A DNA stretch of 64,000 nt from JAXMCI01 sp046349435 (GTDB lineage Bacteria > Pseudomonadota > Alphaproteobacteria > Dongiales > Dongiaceae), in contig JAXMCI010000002.1 in the NCBI GenBank assembly GCA_046349435.1, positions 248,001-312,000 of the forward strand, read 5' to 3'. The translations under genes and the position numbers were made by a program. Shown piece after piece: positions 8,431 to 17,618 of this stretch. Under the pieces are notes generated by a model. It was not told the origin of the DNA. It saw only the letters and a list, made by a program, of their open reading frames with translations, and searched no databases. Positions within the stretch are counted from its first letter, which is position 1. Every line of letters begins with the position of its first letter.

Positions 8431-9996
8431 GTGGCCGGATCGCTGGATGGTGACGCGGGCGAGGTCGTCCACGACCTGCTGGTGATCGGGGGCGGCGCCA
8501 ACGGCGCCGGCATCGCCCGCGACGCCGCCGGTCGCGGCCTCTCCGTGCTGCTCTGCGAGCAGGACGACCTCGCCCAGGGGACGTCCTCGCGCAGCGGCAA
8601 GCTGGTGCATGGCGGCCTGCGCTACCTCGAATATTACGAGTTCCGCCTGGTCCGCGAGGCGCTGATCGAGCGCGAGGTGCTGCTGCGCGCCGCGCCGCAC
8701 ATCATCTGGCCGATGCGCTTCGTGCTGCCGCACAGCCCGGCGCAGCGGCCGGCCTGGCTGGTGCGGCTCGGCCTCTTCCTCTACGACCATCTCGGCGGCC
8801 GCAAGCTGCTGCCGCCGACCCGCAGCCTCGACCTGTCGCGCGCGCCGGAGGGGCGGCCGATCCGCCCCGGCTTCCGCCGCGCCTTCGAATATTCCGACTG
8901 CTGGGTCGACGATGCGCGGCTGGTGGTGCTGAACGCGCTCGACGCGCAGCGCCTCGGCGCCGGGATCCTGACCCGCACCGCGGCGGTGGCGGCGCGGCGC
9001 GAGGGCGGGCTGTGGCGGGTCGAGCTCGAGGCGAGGGAAGGCGGCCGCCGCCGCACGGTGCGCGCCCGCTGCCTCGTCAACGCCGCAGGCCCCTGGGTCG
9101 AGCGCGTCCTCGGCCGGGTCGAGGGCGCCGGCAGCGAGCGCCGCGTCCGGCTGGTCAAGGGCAGCCACCTCGTCACCCGCAAGTTCTGGCAGGGCGAGCA
9201 GGCCTATCTCCTGCAGAACACCGACAAGCGGGTGATCTTCGTCAATCCCTACGAGGGCGAGCTGGCGCTGATCGGCACCACCGACATCGCCGTCGAGGGC
9301 GCGCCCGAGGAGGCCGAGATCGACGGCGGCGAGATCAGCTACCTGCTCGACGTGGTCGGGCGCTACTTCCGCGAGCCGCCGGGCCGCGCCGACATCGTCC
9401 ATGCCTTCTCGGGCGTGCGGCCGCTCTACGACGACAGCGCCGCCAACCCCTCGGCGGTGACGCGCGACTACGTCTTCGACGTCGATCCGCGCGAGCCGCA
9501 GGGCGGCCAGGCGCCGATCCTCTCGGTGTTCGGCGGCAAGATCACCACCTACCGGAAGCTGGCCGAGCACGCGCTCGACAAGCTGCGGCCCTTCTTCCCG
9601 CGCATGGGCCGGCCCTGGACGGCGGGGGCGGCGCTGCCCGGCGGCGACATCCCCGAGGCCGACTTCGCGGGCTGGCTCGCCCGTTTCCGCGCCGCCCATC
9701 CGTGGCTGCCGCCGGCGCTGGCGCAGCATTACGGCCGGCTCTACGGCACCCGTGCCGAGGCGCTGCTCGGCGCGGCCGGCGGCCTGGATGCGCTCGGCCG
9801 CCACTTCGGCGGCCAGCTCTACCAGCGCGAGGCCGAGTTCCTGATCGCCGAGGAGTGGGCCGCAAGCGCCGAGGACATCCTGTGGCGGCGCACCAAGCAC
9901 GGGCTGCATCTCGGCGCGGCCGAGCGTGCCGCCTTCGCCGAATGGCTGGCGGCCCGCGCCCCGGCGACCGGCGCCGCCGCCGCGGTGCTGCCGTGA
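8431..9996 (+). CDS. FAD-dependent glycerol-3-phosphate dehydrogenase family (GlpD/EryB-like)
   Basis: Membrane-associated flavoprotein dehydrogenase of 521 aa. The dinucleotide motif VIGGGANGAGIARDAAGRG is near residue 17, followed by SSRSGKLVHGGLRYLE, a hallmark of GlpD. The C-terminal DAO-C domain (GALPGGDI-like AALPGGDI, ending at the Trp-rich DILWRRTKHG) is complete. GlpD oxidises glycerol 3-phosphate to DHAP with electrons to quinone; the close relative EryB oxidises erythritol 4-phosphate. With an EryA-like kinase upstream, a polyol phosphate is the best guess. Start is GTG 8431; the stop overlaps the GTG of the next gene. Confidence 0.92.
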   Translation: MAGSLDGDAGEVVHDLLVIGGGANGAGIARDAAGRGLSVLLCEQDDLAQGTSSRSGKLVHGGLRYLEYYEFRLVREALIEREVLLRAAPHIIWPMRFVLPHSPAQRPAWLVRLGLFLYDHLGGRKLLPPTRSLDLSRAPEGRPIRPGFRRAFEYSDCWVDDARLVVLNALDAQRLGAGILTRTAAVAARREGGLWRVELEAREGGRRRTVRARCLVNAAGPWVERVLGRVEGAGSERRVRLVKGSHLVTRKFWQGEQAYLLQNTDKRVIFVNPYEGELALIGTTDIAVEGAPEEAEIDGGEISYLLDVVGRYFREPPGRADIVHAFSGVRPLYDDSAANPSAVTRDYVFDVDPREPQGGQAPILSVFGGKITTYRKLAEHALDKLRPFFPRMGRPWTAGAALPGGDIPEADFAGWLARFRAAHPWLPPALAQHYGRLYGTRAEALLGAAGGLDALGRHFGGQLYQREAEFLIAEEWAASAEDILWRRTKHGLHLGAAERAAFAEWLAARAPATGAAAAVLP

Positions 9997-11276
9997 GCGA
10001 GCCGGTCTTCGTCGGCCTCGACATCGGCACCTCGGGGGTGCGCGCCTGCGCCGTCGACGCCGAAGCCGCGGTCGTGGCCACGTCGGCCGCGCCGATGCCG
10101 GCGCCGCTGCGCGACGGGCCGCGGGCCGAGCAGGACCCGGCGGTCTGGTGGACGGCGGCGCTCGGCGTGCTGCGTGCGCTGGTCGCCGGGCTCGGGGGCC
10201 GGCCGGTGGCGCGCATCGCGGTCGACGGCACCTCGGGCACGCTGCTGCTGGTCGACGGCAGCGGCCAGCCGCTCTCGACCGGGCTGTTCTACAACGATGC
10301 CCGCGCCGCCGCGGAGGCCGCCGCGGTCGCCGGCGTGGCGCCGCCGGAGAGCGGCGCGCACGGCCCGACCGCGGCGCTCGCCAAGCTGCTGCATCTCGCC
10401 GCCGGCGGGCTGCCGGCCGGGGCGCGCCATGCCGTGCACCAGGCCGACTGGATCGCCGGACGGCTGGCCGGGCGACACGGCGTCAGCGACGAGAACAACG
10501 CGCTGAAGCTGGGCTACGACCCGCTGCGCCGGGAATGGCCGGGCTGGCTCGACCGCTTGGGCGTGCCGCGCCCGCTGCTGCCCGAGGTGCGGGTCCCCGG
10601 TACCGTGCTGGGGCTGATCGATCCCGCTTTGGCGCGCGAGCTCGACCTCTCGCCGGAGACCGGCGTCCAGGTCGGCACCACCGACGGCGTCGCCGCCTTC
10701 CTCGCCACCCGGGCCGCGGCGGTCGGCGACGCGGTGACCTCGCTCGGCACCACCCTGGTGCTGAAGATCCTGGCCGACCGGCCGGTCTCCGACCCCGCGG
10801 TCGGCGTCTACAGCCACCGGCTGGGCGAGCGCTGGCTGGTCGGCGGCGCGTCGAACAGCGGCGGCGCGGCGCTGCTCGCCCATTTCGACGCGGCCCGCAT
10901 CGAGGCGCTGACCCCGCGGCTCCGGCCGGAGCGGCCGACCGGCCTCGACTACTACCCGCTGCCCGGCCCGGGCGAGCGCTTTCCGGTGCGCGACCCGGCC
11001 CTGGCCCCGCGGGTGACGCCGCGGCCGGCCGACGACGCCGTCTTCCTGCAGGGGCTGCTCGAGGGCATCGCCGCGGTCGAGGCGCTCGCCTATGCCCGGC
11101 TGGCCGAGCTCGGCGCGCCGGCGCCGCGCCGCGTGCTGACCGTCGGCGGCGGGGCGCGCAACGCGGTCTGGACGGCGATCCGGGCCGCCCGGCTCGGCGT
11201 CCCGGTGCTGGTCGCCGACCAGACCGAGGCGGCCTATGGCACGGCGCTGCTGGCGCGGGCGGGAGGCCCGCCATGA
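9993..11276 (+). CDS. Short FGGY-family carbohydrate kinase (D-ribulokinase-like)
   Basis: Second FGGY kinase of the operon, 427 aa, clearly shorter than the usual 480-520. Both lobes are present: N-terminal GLDIGTSGVRACAV and AVDGTSGTLLLVD, then TSLGTTLVLK and the C-terminal GGGARNAVWTAIRA. The compact size and the DGTS motif recall the short D-ribulokinase/xylulokinase-like group found in cyanobacteria and plants, and RbtB-type kinases in rhizobial polyol loci. GTG start overlaps the GlpD-like stop (GTGA). It may phosphorylate a ketose made from the imported polyol. Substrate is inference. Confidence 0.85.
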   Translation: MSEPVFVGLDIGTSGVRACAVDAEAAVVATSAAPMPAPLRDGPRAEQDPAVWWTAALGVLRALVAGLGGRPVARIAVDGTSGTLLLVDGSGQPLSTGLFYNDARAAAEAAAVAGVAPPESGAHGPTAALAKLLHLAAGGLPAGARHAVHQADWIAGRLAGRHGVSDENNALKLGYDPLRREWPGWLDRLGVPRPLLPEVRVPGTVLGLIDPALARELDLSPETGVQVGTTDGVAAFLATRAAAVGDAVTSLGTTLVLKILADRPVSDPAVGVYSHRLGERWLVGGASNSGGAALLAHFDAARIEALTPRLRPERPTGLDYYPLPGPGERFPVRDPALAPRVTPRPADDAVFLQGLLEGIAAVEALAYARLAELGAPAPRRVLTVGGGARNAVWTAIRAARLGVPVLVADQTEAAYGTALLARAGGPP

Positions 11277-12151
11277 CCGCGGCGGGGGCGCGCTGGCTCG
11301 ACGGGCTGGAAGCGGTCGCCGACCGCTTCGAGCACGTGCTGCTCGACCAGTGGGGCGTGCTGCATGACGGGCGTCAGGTCCACCCGGCGGCACGCGACTG
11401 CGTGGCGGCGCTGCAGCGCGCCGGCAAGGGCGTCATCGTGCTCTCCAATTCCGGCAAGCGCGCCGACGCCAATGCCGACCGGCTGGCCGAGCTGGGATTG
11501 CCGCGCGCGCTCTACACCGCGCTGATCAGCTCGGGCGAGGCGACCTGGCAGGCGCTGTCGCGGCGCGACGTCGCGCCGTTCGACACGCTCGGCCGGCGCT
11601 GCTGGCTGGTGGTGCGCGGCGGCGACCGCTCGCTGGTCGACGGGCTCGACCTCGATCTGGTCGACGGCCCGGAGGATGCCGATTTCGTGCTGCTCGGCGG
11701 GCTCGACGAGAAGCTCGCCGACATCGCGCTGTGGCGGCCGCGCCTGGCGGTCGCCGCCGCCCGCGGCCTGCCGCTGATCTGCGCCAATCCCGACCTCAAG
11801 GCGGTGACGCCGGCCGGGCTGATGCCGGCGCCGGGCGCGCTCGCGCGCCTCTACGAGCGGCAGGGCGGGCAGGTGACCTGGCTCGGCAAGCCGCACCCGC
11901 CGATCTACCGCCGCTGCCTCGCCATGCTCGGCGACCCGCCGCCCTCCGCCGTGCTGGCGATCGGCGATTCGCTCGAGCACGACATCCTGGGCGGCCATCG
12001 TGCCGGGACCGCGACGCTGCTGGTCACCACCGGCGTGCACGCGGCGGTGTTCGACGCCGCCGCCAGCCGCGAGGCGGCGATGGAGGCCCTTGTCGGCGCC
12101 GCGCCCTATCCCGATTTCGTCATGGAGCGGCTCGCCTGGCGGGCGGCCTAG
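11273..12151 (+). CDS. HAD superfamily class IIA hydrolase (TIGR01459-like)
   Basis: Phosphatase-like protein of 292 aa. HAD motif I reads LLDQWGVLHDG, motif II is the serine of VLSNSGKR, and motif III/IV is seen in GKPHPPIYR and AIGDSLEHDILGG. A class IIA cap lies between motifs II and III. The family is related to NagD and phosphoglycolate phosphatases and often sits beside sugar kinases in alphaproteobacteria. Overlap with the kinase (ATGA) shows co-translation. It probably removes phosphate from a dead-end or intermediate sugar phosphate of this pathway (inference). Confidence 0.87.
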   Translation: MTAAGARWLDGLEAVADRFEHVLLDQWGVLHDGRQVHPAARDCVAALQRAGKGVIVLSNSGKRADANADRLAELGLPRALYTALISSGEATWQALSRRDVAPFDTLGRRCWLVVRGGDRSLVDGLDLDLVDGPEDADFVLLGGLDEKLADIALWRPRLAVAAARGLPLICANPDLKAVTPAGLMPAPGALARLYERQGGQVTWLGKPHPPIYRRCLAMLGDPPPSAVLAIGDSLEHDILGGHRAGTATLLVTTGVHAAVFDAAASREAAMEALVGAAPYPDFVMERLAWRAA

Positions 12152-12159
12152 GAGCAGGC

Positions 12160-13167
12160 ATGCGCGAACCCGATCTCTCCGGCCTGGCGCGGATCTCGGC
12201 CGCGGTTGGCGCCGATATCACCCTGGTTCAGGGGGCCGGCGGCAACGCCTCGCTGAAGGATGACGGCGTACTCTGGGTCAAGGCCTCGGGCACCTGGCTG
12301 GCCGATGCCGCCGCCAAGCCGATCTTCGTGCCGGTCGAGCTCGCCGAGGTGCACCGGCGCATCGCCGCCGGCGTCGAGACGATGCCCTCGCTGCGCCCCG
12401 ACGGGCCGCTGCGCCCCTCGATCGAGACCTCGCTGCACGCGCTGCTGCCGCACCGCGTCGTGCTGCATGTCCACGGCGTCAACACGCTGGCGCAGGGTGC
12501 CCAGGCCGGCGCCGCGACGGCGCTGGCGCCGCTGCTCGCAGGATTCGACTGGGCCTGGCTGCCCTATTGCCAGCCCGGCCTGCCGCTGACCGAGGCGGTG
12601 GCGCGGCTGACCGCGTCGCGCCCGGCCGACGTGCTGATCCTCGGCAATCACGGGCTGGTGGTCGGCGCCGACACGCCGGAGGCGGCCGAGGCCCTGGCCC
12701 GCGAGGTCGAGCGCCGCCTCGCTCTGCCCTGGCGCGCCGGCCCGCCGGCCGACCTCGCGGCGCTGGCTGCGCTCGCCCAGGGCACGCCCTACCGCCCGGC
12801 GCGCGATGCAGACTCGCACGCCGCCGCCACCGACCCGGACAATGGCCGCATCGCGTCCGGCGGCTCGCTCTATCCCGACCACGTCGTCTTTCTCGGCCGC
12901 GGCGCCGCCGTGCTGCCGCCGGGCGCGCGGCCGCCCGGACAGGCCGCCGACGGCGGCAAGCCACCTGCGTGCCTGCTGGTCCCCGGCCTCGGCACGCTGG
13001 CCCGCGCCGACCTTGTTCCCGGCGCCGAAGCGATGCTGCGGTGCCTCGGCCTGGTCGCCGGCCGGCTGCCCGCCGCCGCCCGAGTCACCTACCTGACCGC
13101 CGAGGACGAGCACCGCCTGCTCAACTGGGAGGCCGAGGCGTTCCGCCAGACCCTGGCGCGCGTCTGA
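12160..13167 (+). CDS. Class II aldolase/adducin family protein, long form (COG3347-like)
   Basis: Protein of 335 aa with an aldolase-II domain (GAGGNASLKDDG near the N-terminus, LHVHGVNTLA with paired metal-ligand histidines, and GNHGLVVGAD) plus an added C-terminal half. The length and layout fit the COG3347 group, relatives of rhamnulose-1-phosphate aldolase domains, rather than the 250-residue FucA type encoded at 7657. A second, different aldolase-fold protein in the same operon suggests a separate cleavage or epimerisation step. Start ATG 12160 has GGAGCAGGC just upstream. The substrate is unknown. Confidence 0.83.
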   Translation: MREPDLSGLARISAAVGADITLVQGAGGNASLKDDGVLWVKASGTWLADAAAKPIFVPVELAEVHRRIAAGVETMPSLRPDGPLRPSIETSLHALLPHRVVLHVHGVNTLAQGAQAGAATALAPLLAGFDWAWLPYCQPGLPLTEAVARLTASRPADVLILGNHGLVVGADTPEAAEALAREVERRLALPWRAGPPADLAALAALAQGTPYRPARDADSHAAATDPDNGRIASGGSLYPDHVVFLGRGAAVLPPGARPPGQAADGGKPPACLLVPGLGTLARADLVPGAEAMLRCLGLVAGRLPAAARVTYLTAEDEHRLLNWEAEAFRQTLARV

Positions 13168-13237
13168 GTCCGATCGCCTTCGCACCGGCTCCCGAAGCGA
13201 GGTAGGGTACGGCCGCGCTCGCCACGGAGACCGCCCG

Positions 13238-14512
<1,275 letters not shown>

Positions 14513-14539
14513 GGCCGTATCCCGCTCCCGCGCGAGCGG

Positions 14540-14692
14540 GAGTGGGGCGTCCCGCAGGCTGCGCGGCCAGGCCGCGACCGGGCCGACGGCGGTCTGCGAC
14601 CAGTCGCGGCTGCGCATCAGCTCGGTCATCGCGCCGGCGCCCGGAAACAGGCTCAGCCGGCCATCGCCCGGGTCTGCCGAATCCAAAGTCAT
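14540..14692 (-). pseudogene. Truncated N-terminus of a PAS-type sensor histidine kinase
   Basis: Reading the minus strand from ATG 14692, with a good AGGGG ribosome site, gives a short stretch with the segments AMTELMRSRDWSQTAVGP and AAWPRSLRDA. This is the conserved N-terminal signature of alphaproteobacterial PAS histidine kinases (pattern E.G.L.R..DWS.T.LGP...WPQSLR). The match stops after about 50 residues at a short GC hairpin, and no kinase domain follows. The rest of the gene has been deleted or moved. Confidence 0.6.
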
Positions 14693-14838
14693 CCCCTTCC
14701 CTGGAGCGCGCACATCACGGGCAAACTGAGCCGTAGCGCCCGGGTTCCCTGGCCGCCGCGCTTTTTCCGGTTGCAAAGGTCCCTGGAAACCCCGGCCGCG
14801 CCCGGCCAGACTGCCGGCGGGTGAAGGACGAGGTCGAG

Positions 14839-15738
14839 ATGAGCGGATCGGACGAGGGGGAGCAGCGGCCGGCGCTGCCCGACAACGGCGCGCAGCGCGC
14901 CTCGCGCAGCTACCTGCTGCCGGTCGAGGACACCGAGTTCCTGCTCCGCGACGAGCTGCGCGGCGTGCGCTTCGCGCTGGAGTACGAGAAGGCGGAGCTG
15001 ATCCTGCGCGACTGGGGGATCCGCTCGACGGTGATCGTCTTCGGCAGCGCCCGGGTGCCCTCGCCGGAGCAGGCCGAGGCCGAGCTCGCCGCCGCGCGCG
15101 GCGCCGAGGCGCTCGAGCGGGCCAGGCACCGGGCCGGGCAGGTGCCGCACTACGAGGCGGCGCGCCGCTTCGGGCGCATCGCCTCGCGGCTGGGCGGCGC
15201 GCTGAGCGTGCGCGACGGCGGCCGCGACAACGTCATCGCCACCGGCGGCGGGCCCGGGATCATGGAGGCCGCCAATCGCGGCGCCTCGGAGGTCGGCGCG
15301 CCCAGCATCGGCTTCAACATCACGCTGCCCTCCGAGCAGCAGCCCAACCGCTACACCACGCCGGACCTCACCTTCCGCTTCCACTACTTCGCCATGCGCA
15401 AGATGCACCTGGCGATGCGCGCCAATGCGCTGATCGTCTTCCCCGGCGGCTTCGGCACCTTCGACGAGCTGTTCGAGGTCCTCACCCTGCAGCAGACCCG
15501 CAAGGCGCCGCCGATGCCGGTGGTGCTCTACGACCGCGCCTACTGGCGCGAGGTGATCGATTTCGAGGCGCTGGTCCGGCACGACGCGATCGAGGCCGCC
15601 GACCTGGCGCTGTTCGACTTCGCCGACGATCCGGAGGAGGCCTGGCACGCCATGGTGCGCCGCGGCCTGGAGGCCCATTCCGAGCCGGCGGCGGCGACCA
15701 ACTCGATCCTGCCCGGCGCCGCCGCGGCGGCGCCCTGA
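14839..15738 (+). CDS. LOG-family protein (TIGR00730-like, lysine decarboxylase fold)
   Basis: Rossmann-like protein of 299 aa. FGSARVPSPEQAEAE, TGGGPGIMEAANRG and the family signature PGGFGTFDELFE are all present. LOG proteins hydrolyse cytokinin-type or other nucleoside monophosphates to the base and ribose 5-phosphate; bacterial members are often only annotated by fold. This one has about 50 extra N-terminal residues and an insert before the GGGPGIME motif, so it belongs to the longer subgroup. ATG 14839, with AAGGACGAGG upstream, is chosen; GTG 14821 would add six residues. It is a single gene, convergent with the metallopeptidase. Confidence 0.88.
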   Translation: MSGSDEGEQRPALPDNGAQRASRSYLLPVEDTEFLLRDELRGVRFALEYEKAELILRDWGIRSTVIVFGSARVPSPEQAEAELAAARGAEALERARHRAGQVPHYEAARRFGRIASRLGGALSVRDGGRDNVIATGGGPGIMEAANRGASEVGAPSIGFNITLPSEQQPNRYTTPDLTFRFHYFAMRKMHLAMRANALIVFPGGFGTFDELFEVLTLQQTRKAPPMPVVLYDRAYWREVIDFEALVRHDAIEAADLALFDFADDPEEAWHAMVRRGLEAHSEPAAATNSILPGAAAAAP

Positions 15739-15748
15739 GCCCGGAGGC

Positions 15749-17614
15749 TCAGCGCCGCGCGGCGTGCAGCGCGGCCCAGGGCGCGCCGCCCGCCACCATC
15801 TGGACCTGCCGGCGACCGAGCTCGCCGGCGCGGAAGGCCGCCTGCCGGGCGGCCCGCTCGGCATTGCCCGCGCTCTTGCGGATGACGAAGCGGACCTCGC
15901 CGCGGGCGCCGAGGATGACCGTGGCGCCGCCGATGCAGTCGACCTCGCCGGCGGGCGTGCTCAGGCGCGCCTGCTGGATCACCTCGGCGACCAGGCCGAA
16001 GCGGACCTGCCGGTCGGGCCCGACGCGGCGGATGGTGCGGATCGATTCGAGGACCGGGGTCTGGGCGGGCGGGTCGGCCAGCCCGAACTCGCGGCGGTAG
16101 CGCGGATCGGTCAGCAGGCCGGCCAGCGCCGCCGCCTGGCGCACGATCTCGTCGCCGTCCGGGGCGCGCGCCGGATCGTTGCCGAGCTGCAGCCTCGACA
16201 GGCTGAGCGCCTCGATCTCCGGCAGCGCGAGCTGCGGCCGGCCCCACAGCAGCGACGGCTCGGACAGGTCCTCGACGTCGGGAGGGAAGATGGCGCGCTC
16301 GGCGAAGGCGGCGATGAGCGACTCGCGGTAGCCGAGCGGGTCGTCCTCGACCAGGTCGTGGTCGGCGGTCACCAGGGCGCGCAGATACTCGCCGAAGGTG
16401 ATGTCGACCGGCGGGCAGTAGTCGATCGCCCGGATGCAGAGATAGAGGAATTGGCTGGCGGTCTTGGCGGCCGCGTCGGCGAGCAGGTCGCGGATGTCGG
16501 GATGCAGGCCGCGCCCGCTCGTCACCGAGAGCGCGTGGATGGTGTTGATGCTGCGGACCCGGCGCTCGAAGATCCGGGTCATCGCGGCGAGGATGGCCTG
16601 GACCAGCACGCCGCCGCGCTCGTGCGGCTCCTCGGCGCCATCGTAGGTCAGGGTCTTGCCGCCCAGCGCGATGCGCAGCGGGCCGCTGCTCCCGCTCGCC
16701 TTGCCGAACTGCTCGGCGACGGCGAACAAGAGGCCGTCCGGGCCGAGCGCGCCGCCGCTGCGCTCGATGCTCCTGCGCAGCGGCTCCTTGTGGCCGAAAT
16801 GCTCGAGGATCGCCACCAGGTCGGCGAACGCCTCGTGGAAGGCCAGGACGTCGGGATTGGTCGGCCGGGTGAAGCGGCTGCGCATGCCGTCGAGCAGCGC
16901 ATGCGTCATCTCGTGGGCGACGACGTCGTGCGACATGCAGCTATAGACGGTGCCGCGCGGCAGGACGCCCGGGCCCGGCCGGTCCTCGGCAGCGAAGTAG
17001 CCGAAGCGCAGCTCGCCCGAGGCCTTGTCGTAGTAGGCGTTGGCGTCGCGGGCGTAGTGCGGCCGGATGCGCAGCCGGTCCGGCGGCGGATCGCCGGGCC
17101 GGTCGAAGCCCCAGGACGGGTCGCGCCCGAGCGCCACCGTGAAGCTGTCGATGATGCTGGCGCAGACGGCATAGACCATCTGCTGGTGGAACAGGAAGTC
17201 GCCGGGCGCCGGGCTGCGGCCCTGCTGCAGCAGGATGGCCTTGTCCTCGAGGTCGACGCCGGGATAGGACGGCCCGCCCGGCGCCGTGTCCTCGACCACC
17301 AGATGCGCGCCGATCGGGCCGGGCAGCAGCGGCTCGTAGGGCACCGCGACGGTGGCCACCGCCCCCTCATAGGCCGAGCGCAGCGGGTCGCTGGTGTAGA
17401 TCCGGAGCGGCCGGTAGAGCGCGTCGCCCGGCTGGCGCTCGTAGCGGGCGAAGCGGGCGGCGCGCAGCAGGTTCTCGCCATGCAGGAAGTCGCGGCCGAG
17501 CACTGCCGCCCCCGGCGGCGCGGCGGCCGGCGCGGGCGCGGCGTTGATGCCCGCCTGCTGCGCCACGGCGCGGGCCGAGTCAGACTCGTCCGGCCCGGCC
17601 CCGCGATCGGGCAT
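15749..17614 (-). CDS. Cytosolic thermolysin-like zinc metallopeptidase (gluzincin)
   Basis: Protein of 621 aa without a signal peptide or membrane segment. The zinc site is HEMTH (234-238) with a downstream glutamate in FHEAFADLVAI (Glu261), the M4-like gluzincin layout. Upstream are aromatic and Asn/Tyr-rich segments (ARDANAYYDKASGELRFGY) typical of M4 peptidases, and a long C-terminal part of unknown role. M4 enzymes are normally secreted as zymogens, so an exportless one is unusual. It begins 4 bases after the stop of the caspase fusion gene and is surely co-transcribed with it. The function is unknown; a partner or substrate of the caspase is possible (inference). Confidence 0.85.
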   Translation of the reverse strand: MPDRGAGPDESDSARAVAQQAGINAAPAPAAAPPGAAVLGRDFLHGENLLRAARFARYERQPGDALYRPLRIYTSDPLRSAYEGAVATVAVPYEPLLPGPIGAHLVVEDTAPGGPSYPGVDLEDKAILLQQGRSPAPGDFLFHQQMVYAVCASIIDSFTVALGRDPSWGFDRPGDPPPDRLRIRPHYARDANAYYDKASGELRFGYFAAEDRPGPGVLPRGTVYSCMSHDVVAHEMTHALLDGMRSRFTRPTNPDVLAFHEAFADLVAILEHFGHKEPLRRSIERSGGALGPDGLLFAVAEQFGKASGSSGPLRIALGGKTLTYDGAEEPHERGGVLVQAILAAMTRIFERRVRSINTIHALSVTSGRGLHPDIRDLLADAAAKTASQFLYLCIRAIDYCPPVDITFGEYLRALVTADHDLVEDDPLGYRESLIAAFAERAIFPPDVEDLSEPSLLWGRPQLALPEIEALSLSRLQLGNDPARAPDGDEIVRQAAALAGLLTDPRYRREFGLADPPAQTPVLESIRTIRRVGPDRQVRFGLVAEVIQQARLSTPAGEVDCIGGATVILGARGEVRFVIRKSAGNAERAARQAAFRAGELGRRQVQMVAGGAPWAALHAARR

Positions 17615-17618
17615 CGTC

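Noticed and set aside
14513..14545. GC hairpin after glycerate kinase as a terminator
   Set aside because: Stem CTCCCGC/GCGGGAG is real, but no T-run follows on either strand.
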